From contig SKKK01000488.1 in assembly GCA_007121535.1 (NCBI GenBank), positions 1 to 41,724 of the forward strand: a DNA stretch of 41,724 nt, in the 5' to 3' direction. The DNA comes from Planctomycetaceae bacterium. Its GTDB lineage: Bacteria; Planctomycetota; Planctomycetia; Pirellulales; Pirellulaceae. Shown in pieces: positions 37,201 through 41,724 of the stretch (the stretch's first letter is position 1; every line of letters begins with the position of its first letter). The position numbers and the translations under genes were made by a program. Below the pieces are notes generated by a model that did not search any database, was not told the DNA's origin, and worked only from the letters and a program-made list of their open reading frames with translations.

Positions 37201-37361
37201 ACAAGCGGTTCTTGCGGGGCCTCCTGGGACCTGCCTGGCTCGTAGCCTGAGAGGAGGCCCATCCCAGCCGCTGCAACAATCAGTCCGCACACCACGGTTC
37301 CGAGCCCGCAACGCTCGCCCAACGCAGCACTGTTCAGCGGTGGCCAGTCTTGCGATTTCAC
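34221..37361 (-). pseudogene. Long ankyrin-repeat protein, two frameshifts, 3' end lost
   Basis: The start (GTG) at 37361 gives a signal/anchor (GTVVCGLIVAAAGMGLLSG). Ankyrin repeats follow (NLTLLHLAASLSRAGAVRLLLDHGADVHASD). The frame shifts near 36335; the next frame continues (HVAAQQGHDEFVKLLLEQGA, DDATLVRLLLEQGADAEAR, PALHIAAVLGHVGLIEILMDKGAQIN). It shifts again near 35045-35065, and the third frame continues (LHLAAAAGAVETVRLLLQHG, TALHRAAFYGHRTTCALLLEAG, PMHWAAAAAHMEIVDLLLDAGA). It ends abruptly at DNGGEVDR, where homology stops and surface-protein debris of the opposite strand begins. Repaired, it would exceed 1000 residues. The frameshifts may be mutations or assembly errors; the lost 3' end is a rearrangement. 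Confidence 0.8.
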
Positions 37362-37719
37362 TTGATGCCCTGTTGGAACTCGCTTTGGAATTCCGCTTAC
37401 AAATCTTTCTCATCCTTTCGGGCGGCTATTGCGCACTGGTGTTCTACGTTCTTTTGAAAGAGAGCAACGCAGCCGAGTTTCGTGATGGCCGCTTCGACTT
37501 GCGTGCGCGCCACCTCGATTCGTTTTTGACGATACTGCGTTTGATGACCTGCTGAGAGAGCAGTTTGGCAATCTGGGCGGCAAGCGACAGCCTACCGTCG
37601 ACAACCCACACTGCTCGGCCCGCAATTGACGACGAAACCGACGCCTCAGGCGTCGTGAGTCCAGGCCGCAAAACAGTAAGAAACACCCGTTGGTGGCCCG
37701 ACAATAGTAAGTCGCGGTA
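37362..37719. other. Spacer without recognised genes
   Basis: 358 bp. A minus-strand frame (37444-37704) with RLSLAAQIAKLLSQQVIKR has no family that I recognise and no good start. No repeat or terminator was identified. Confidence 0.4.
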
Positions 37720-37945
37720 CTAGTCGGTCAACTCGAAAACGAAATCATGTTCTTCTCCCAACTTTACCTGCGCGGTAAGGCCGCTGGTTTGGGGATGTCC
37801 GTACTTTTCGGGAATCAACGAACGACGCCGTGCCGTTGCCGCCAGGTCAGCGGCGGTCAACGATGACTCGAATGCGGCGGGATCCGTGGCTTCGAATGCC
37901 GGGTCTACTTCAGGTTGAAAAACCACCGTCGCGTTTGGTACTGGA
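37720..37945 (-). pseudogene. 3' relic of the small lipoprotein that usually follows DUF1559 genes
   Basis: The frame reads VPNATVVFQPEVDPAFEATD and ends SLIPEKYGHPQTSGLTAQVKLGEEHDFVFELTD. This is the pattern of the small carboxypeptidase-regulatory-like lipoproteins commonly found just downstream of DUF1559 genes in planctomycetes (PVPGATVVFTP... IPAKY...LTAEV...F.L). The N-terminal signal and middle beta domain are missing, so only fused ends remain. It directly follows the DUF1559 relic, so both came from one ancestral pair. Confidence 0.6.
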
Positions 37946-38350
37946 TCAGAACTGGCCGACCGGTTCTCCGGTTCTTCGGCCGCCGAGCCGCTGATAGGTT
38001 ATGTGGTCGATTGTTTCGCTGAGGAAGTGAACACTTCCATCCACGAAAAGAAAATTCACGCCACCTGGGTGAAATGACTTGAAGCCCCACGAGTAATTAT
38101 AGTTGGCTTTCTCAGTGCAGGCGGGATTGCTGATCTGCGCCGCAGGCACTTTGTCGCTGGTGGTGCGTTCGTTGATCGGCGTGACGGTCGAGGCATGGGC
38201 GTTACCCATCCCATTGGAGAACCACCATCCGTACGTGGGATGCGAGTGACAGTCCGGTCGCACCTCACCGACGAACAGCACGTTCGACGAGCCATCGGTC
38301 ACGTCCCGCATGCCCTTCGCGCAGGACAATACGCGGCGGCTGGGATACAT
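37946..38350 (-). pseudogene. 3' fragment of a DUF1559 protein
   Basis: 134 residues beginning with an internal segment (GMRDVTDGSSNVLFVGEV) and containing the C-terminal H-x9-DG motif in HPGGVNFLFVDGSVHFLSET. The prepilin N-terminus, which should span about 200 more residues upstream, is absent: sequence beyond 38350 has no DUF1559 similarity. This is a truncated gene, not a small intact one. Confidence 0.8.
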
Positions 38351-38417
38351 GTGGTTGAAAAGCAGGGTCGACCGCCGATTCCTCGACGTCTACCGAAAGA
38401 AACCGGTCGGATGAGTG

Positions 38418-38891
38418 TCACGAAGGCGGCGAGAGCTTCGTCCTGACGAGCCAGTAGGTCAAGCCGAGCGCCAGCACCAGCGCGGCGCTCGACCAGAGGT
38501 AATCCGGATCCAGTTCCCCGAAGTCGAACACGATCACTTTCCGCGACACCGCCATCAGGGCCGTGGCCACGACCAGCTTCACGTGGATCACGTCCTCGCG
38601 AAGGTAGAGCGTGATATTGACGAAGATCTCGATGGCGATCAGCACGGCAAGGAAAGCGCCGAAGATCGCCAACATATCGTTGAAATCCAACAGCAGAAAC
38701 GGTTCAGCGATGACCCGCCGGTATAAAGTAAAGCCGACGTCCAGCACGCCCCAGATGATGACCAACACCATCAGGCCCGCCAGCACCCGGACTACTTGAC
38801 GGATGACGACATCGGCAACGCGGATGACGGGATCCGGCGACTCTTCGGCTTTCCAAATATGTTCTTCTCGGTCGTTGTCGTCGTGCTGCAT
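38418..38891 (-). CDS. PsiE-family membrane protein
   Basis: 157 residues with a charged N-terminus (1-25) and four predicted membrane helices (about 28-52, 67-94, 103-120, 130-148). It shows the PsiE family features: LLDFNDMLAIFGAFLAVLIAIEIFVNITLYLRED, then HVKLVVATALMAVSRKVIVFDF. E. coli PsiE is induced by phosphate starvation; its biochemical role is not established. The homology is clear, but regulation by phosphate here is only inferred from the name. Confidence 0.9.
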   Translation of the reverse strand: MQHDDNDREEHIWKAEESPDPVIRVADVVIRQVVRVLAGLMVLVIIWGVLDVGFTLYRRVIAEPFLLLDFNDMLAIFGAFLAVLIAIEIFVNITLYLREDVIHVKLVVATALMAVSRKVIVFDFGELDPDYLWSSAALVLALGLTYWLVRTKLSPPS

Positions 38892-38982
38892 TGTCAGCGG
38901 CTCCGTAGTTCACCGACACCCCGCTTGTGTGGCCTTCTGGTGACGCGGTTCAAAACATTCTGTTTTCGTGGCCTGCTGGTTA

Positions 38983-39074
38983 GTCGCCGTAACAAAACTG
39001 GCCCGTGAGACCTACGGTCGGCGGTTTCGGCGGGGTCAGAGACCCGCGCCGAACCGTGGGCGGTTTTGTTACGG
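38983..39074. repeat. GCCGTAACAAAAC hairpin element, second copy
   Basis: Left arm GCCGTAACAAAACTGGCCC and right arm GGGCGGTTTTGTTACGGC are near-complementary. An inner stem CGGTTTCGGCG / CGCCGAACCG closes on GGGTC-AGA-GACCC. It shares the GTAACAAAAC arms with the element nested in the MITE at 25762-25824. It lies between the psiE gene start and the ric gene stop and may act as a terminator. Confidence 0.75.
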
Positions 39075-39184
39075 CCTCGAAGCGAAACGGGCCTAAATGG
39101 CCGGAATGGTAGCCGTCGTCCGCCGAGACTGCAACCCCCTGAAAACTTGGCTTGTGCATTTTCTCCGCTAGTGAAAGGTCTTCG

Positions 39185-39913
39185 CTACGACGTGGACGCT
39201 TGTCGCTCCGATTCCAAACGGACCGCTTTCGGGAACAACACATTGTTCTCCTTGTGAATATGCTGGTGCAAATCGCCTTCGAGTTGCCTCAATCCGTCCA
39301 ACATGGCTCGGTACGTGTTGCAGGCCCACTCGGGCACTAGGTAATCGTCGGTCGATTGCCGCAACACCGCCAGCGCGTTGCCGGCGTTGTCGTGCTCGAA
39401 CTCCATCTGCCGGATCGGGTTGGCTACCGAACCGCAATGAAAATCGGGAAGATCCGTCGAGGATTCCAGTTGCCGGATCATCGGAAACAGGATCTGCTCT
39501 TCCTTCATCATGTGTTGGGAAAGCTCCTCGAAAAGTCCCTCAAACGCCCGGCGGACATCCGCCAATCGTGCCTCCGCATCGCCATGCACCTCGTAAACCT
39601 TTTCCGTCATGGCATCCAATCGAGGCAACTCGGATTTCATGTACTGGTGATGCGTCTGCTCGATATGGTCTACCAGTTCCGTCAGAGACATCGCGTCGGC
39701 ATCGACAATCGTCCCATCGTCAACAGCCTGCAGATCGGCTTGTTCGATCTGTTGCAGAACGGTCTGGACGTCCAGTCCCCGCTTGACACACGCTTCGCCC
39801 AGCGGCACCCCGCCACCGCAGCAGTAATCGATCTGCAGTTGTTCGAAGAGTCGAGAGCGGTTTGGATTGGCCTTGACCAATTCCCCGACCGTAGCTTGCC
39901 CACTGAGTGTCAC
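39185..39913 (-). CDS. ric: Iron-sulfur cluster repair di-iron protein (RIC/ScdA/YtfE)
   Basis: 242 residues. The N-terminal ScdA_N/DUF542 domain (about 1-60) has the signature DYCCGGG (Cys31-Cys32). A hemerythrin-like di-iron bundle follows, with ligands in HIEQTHHQYM, ELSQHMMKEEQILFPM, EFEHDNAG and LHQHIHKENNVLFPKA. RIC proteins repair Fe-S clusters damaged by nitric oxide or peroxide in the cytoplasm. Homologues are often controlled by NO-responsive regulators. Upstream lie a hairpin element and an AT-rich dyad (40119-40146) that could belong to its promoter. It stands alone, with no NO reductase nearby. Confidence 0.94.
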   Translation of the reverse strand: MTLSGQATVGELVKANPNRSRLFEQLQIDYCCGGGVPLGEACVKRGLDVQTVLQQIEQADLQAVDDGTIVDADAMSLTELVDHIEQTHHQYMKSELPRLDAMTEKVYEVHGDAEARLADVRRAFEGLFEELSQHMMKEEQILFPMIRQLESSTDLPDFHCGSVANPIRQMEFEHDNAGNALAVLRQSTDDYLVPEWACNTYRAMLDGLRQLEGDLHQHIHKENNVLFPKAVRLESERQASTS

Positions 39914-39989
39914 AGATTGCTCCTTTCAAATCGACATATCGTGCGATGCATCTCGTTCCGTTTCAGGACGACCAGCAACCTCGCACAAA

Positions 39990-40090
39990 GAGGCTGTGAA
40001 AAAATTGGGACAGGCACCTTGGCAACTTCTGTCTTTCCATGTTTTCTTGGCGGTTTCTGTTCGGAGCCAGTCCCATCTTTTCACAGCCTC
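39990..40090. repeat. Inverted-repeat element with GAGGCTGTGAAAA ends
   Basis: 101 bp. The left end GAGGCTGTGAAAAAATTGGG is inverted at the right end (CCCATCTTTTCACAGCCTC, ending 40090) with about two mismatches over 21 bp. No ORF. It sits in the leader of ric, about 77 bp before the start codon, so it could be transcribed as a hairpin or could separate the gene from the dyad upstream. Confidence 0.7.
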
Positions 40091-40118
40091 GGGTGACAGC
40101 CTTTCGGAGTTGACAAAA

Positions 40119-40146
40119 AGCATGCATTAACGCTTTGATGCACGCT
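40119..40146. promoter_or_regulatory. Candidate operator: 28-bp imperfect dyad
   Basis: AGCATGCATTAAC, then about two bases, then TTTGATGCACGCT form a symmetric dyad centred at 132.5 of this kilobase, with TGCATNAA half-sites (about 10 of 13 matched per arm). TGCAT half-sites are also part of the NsrR motif in proteobacteria, but the spacing here is longer, so this is only a candidate. It is 206 bp from the ric start and 248 bp from the divergent gene start. Confidence 0.3.
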
Positions 40147-40393
40147 TGACTTATTTTTAAGGAAAACACATCATGTTGTCAACTGGGCCGTCCGAAAAAA
40201 TGCTTGCAGCACATGCGAGAAGATGAACCCATGGGCATACAAATTATGGGGGTACCAATTTTAGTCGTTGCTGCTGTTCTTTCTGGAAACGGGCGTGGGC
40301 GTATTTGCAGGGGAGGTGTCGGTCTTTTTCCGCCAGTCAGCTTGATGCTTGTTGAATGTTCTGGACTGCCAAAACCCTTGAAGGAGGATCGCA

Positions 40394-40783
40394 ATGCACG
40401 ACGACAGGTCCGCCCCTCAGGAGCACGAATCTTCGCAAGTCGGGAAACGATCTTACTGTTGGTGGTTGTACGTTCTCATCGTTATCAACTCGACGTTGGG
40501 AATTTCGTGCATGGCCTTAATCATGCTCGGAATTGTTTATGACGCTCGTGGCGATCTAAGCTATGAAGCAAGCGTTGGCCTGATCCTCTTGACGGTGTTT
40601 GTGTTTGTTCCAATCGTATTACTCGTTCTGGCCCCGGCCGCGATGGCCCTTTTGGCAGTGACGATTGCCAAGTGGTCAGATTTGGGCTGGAAGGATCGCA
40701 TGATCGCGGCTTCGGCATTGATTCTGGGCGGCATGCCGCCGGTCGTCATCTTCCTTTTTTTCAAATTTGCAGATAACTCTTAA
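40394..40783 (+). CDS. Small hypothetical membrane protein
   Basis: 129 residues with a strong ribosome site (AAGGAGG, seven bases before the ATG). A hydrophilic start (MHDDRSAPQEHESSQ) precedes three predicted membrane segments: about 23-47 (WWLYVLIVINSTLGISCMALIML), 58-93 (GLILLTVFVFVPIVLLVLAPAAMALLAV) and 105-124 (IAASALILGGMPPVVIFLFF). I do not recognise a family. It is divergent from ric and followed by relic sequence. Confidence 0.75.
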   Translation: MHDDRSAPQEHESSQVGKRSYCWWLYVLIVINSTLGISCMALIMLGIVYDARGDLSYEASVGLILLTVFVFVPIVLLVLAPAAMALLAVTIAKWSDLGWKDRMIAASALILGGMPPVVIFLFFKFADNS

Positions 40784-40808
40784 ACCCCTGTTGGCGAGAC
40801 GGCGGAGT

Positions 40809-41050
40809 TCATCGAAGTCCTTCTCCCGCTGCGACGCGCCGAGCGGCCACCTCGAACTTGAAAAGCGTTTTGTCATCCGGCGACGGGGCAATGTCGCTAT
40901 GCGTTTCGATCAGCCAATGGGTTGAATTCCGATTGGCCGCAAACGAATGCATGGCGTCGTCCGGGATTTTGAACTGGAACTGGCCGATGATCGGCCTGAG
41001 GGAACTTTTCCTCCGTACCCCGGGTGTACCACGACTGACGACGACGAAGA
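40809..41050 (-). pseudogene. C-terminal fragment of an unidentified protein
   Basis: About 79 residues reading PIIGQFQFKIPDDAMHSFAA and THWLIETHSDIAPSPDDKTLFKFEV before the stop at 40809. The pattern 'P.DA..SF...N...W.......DI...PD....F...V' resembles the C-terminal beta domain of larger membrane proteins that I cannot name with certainty. The frame is open further upstream only as a shadow of the DUF3179 gene. No start of its own. Confidence 0.4.
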
Positions 41051-41059
41051 TCCGTCGTT

Positions 41060-41446
41060 TCACGGCCGCGCTGCTTCGGCTGACAGCGGGCGGCTGTCGG
41101 GATGGAACTGACGCCAGGCACGGGCAAACGACATGATACCCACACGTTGCGTCAGCATGTTGATCGGATAGGCCCGCGCCTGGCCGGCGACGACGGTACC
41201 CAACACCAATTCGTTGTCGACCACCTGGTCGCGGACCTCGTGGACCGTCAGCGTCGGCGGATGGACGATGGCTGGCTGGACGCCCAGCACTCGGCGCGGC
41301 TGGAACTGGCGATCGCCGGTGCGCGATGTCGCCTGTGCTGCTGCTTGCTGCATCCCAAGCGTCACCAGGGCTATCGCGCCGACCAACGTCGCCAGGCCGA
41401 GCCAGTGTCGGCATCCTGGTCGGCGATTCGTTCTTGAAGGATTCAT
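41060..41446 (-). pseudogene. Truncated DUF3179 protein
   Basis: 128 residues from the ATG at 41446 (GGGAGAG upstream; an earlier ATG at 41503 is less likely). It has a signal peptide (HWLGLATLVGAIALVTLGMQQAAAQ), then the start of a DUF3179 domain (VVDNELVLGTVVAGQARAYPINMLT). Intact members have about 300 or more residues, with further conserved blocks after the AYP motif; here homology ends near 41150 and the last 30 residues look like out-of-frame sequence. Probably cut by a deletion that joined it to the fragment at 40809-41050. Confidence 0.6.
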
Positions 41447-41562
41447 GAGGCTCTCCCGTCGGTAATGTCTCGAACGGTGTGAAAGAGTTGGAACCCCGGC
41501 CACCGGTCGTCGATGACGCCGGCGGTACTGAATACGGCTCGACGCCGACGAAGGCGTTCAAT

Positions 41563-41724
41563 CTACTTGGCTTGTTCGTCGAGTTTTTTCAACTGCTCCA
41601 AAATTTCGTCCGGTGTGGGGCGGTCGCCGAAGGTTTCGCCCCGGCGGGCGTAGCGGAGGATGCCTTGACGGTCGATGATGAACGTGGCCGGGCGGTTGCT
41701 CCATTCGGTATGGATGCGCATCTG
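41563..41724 (-). CDS. Thioredoxin-fold (AhpC/TSA or TlpA-like) protein, 3' end
   Basis: The last 53 codons of a gene whose start lies beyond the window. RPATFIIDRQGILRYARRGETFGDRPTPDEILEQLKKL is the C-terminal beta-strand/helix end of a redoxin-fold protein (the P-x-TF-I-ID-x-x-G-x-I pattern with the cis-Pro region). The catalytic Cys region is outside the window, so peroxiredoxin and TlpA-like types cannot be separated. Confidence 0.8.
   Translation of the reverse strand, partial: QMRIHTEWSNRPATFIIDRQGILRYARRGETFGDRPTPDEILEQLKKLDEQAK

Larger units (their letters stand above)
39914..40393. other. Divergent intergenic region between ric and the membrane protein
   Basis: 480 bp. It contains the inverted-repeat element 39990-40090 and the dyad 40119-40146. 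Promoters for both divergent genes must lie here. No convincing gene was found. Confidence 0.5.

Noticed and set aside
37444-37704. Possible transposase fragment on the minus strand
   Set aside because: No recognisable catalytic motif or family pattern and no inverted ends; left as an unassigned spacer.

Overview
The window most likely comes from a planctomycete of the Pirellulaceae/Rhodopirellula type. The signs are a DUF1559 prepilin-like protein plus a second, decayed one, the planctomycete form of RuvB, a diheme protein resembling the hydrazine synthase alpha subunit, remnants of giant surface proteins, long spacers, and several families of short inverted-repeat elements. No rRNA, tRNA, CRISPR array or intact insertion sequence was seen. 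The assignment rests on protein families, not on a marker gene.

Layout. 1-1400: tandem/inverted repeat elements and an orphan LuxR-type response regulator. 1404-4561: a tight operon of two paralogous membrane-anchored zinc-ribbon proteins and ruvB. 4604-5857: an AlbA/Schlafen-type ATP-binding protein, convergent to ruvB. 5890-13201: a metal-handling block, with a heavy-metal RND pump (permease and His-rich adaptor, minus strand) and, on the plus strand, a DUF4405 membrane protein whose tail is rich in Cys/His and then in Gly-Gln-Met repeats. 13436-14127: a MITE-like element that has cut a TPR gene short. 14314-17918: the diheme beta-propeller protein and a secreted beta-helix protein. 18080-20446: ridA and gamma-glutamyltransferase. 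20980-24876: DUF1559 protein, an L-xylulokinase-like sugar kinase and a four-CBS protein. 25610-25851: a MITE with another hairpin element nested inside it. 26467-29387: a three-gene operon with an ECF sigma factor.

29.4-38.4 kb is a gene graveyard. It holds a BNR-repeat glycosidase-like gene with a frameshift and two stops, pieces of a giant surface protein in several frames, a long ankyrin protein split by two frameshifts, and the 3' ends of a DUF1559 gene and its usual small partner. The surface-protein and ankyrin genes face each other and are fused tail to tail near 34220, so a deletion probably removed both 3' ends. From 38.4 kb intact genes return: PsiE-family protein, the di-iron Fe-S repair protein RIC/ScdA and a small membrane protein. 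The window ends with a truncated DUF3179 protein, another relic and the 3' end of a thioredoxin-fold gene.

The most interesting working unit is the metal block: pump and neighbour both carry low-complexity metal-ligand repeats (His-Asp in the adaptor, Met/Cys/His in the DUF4405 protein) encoded by near-perfect DNA tandem repeats. The most interesting DNA signal is the set of at least five inverted-repeat element families, which sit in spacers, touch or supply stop codons, and nest in one another.
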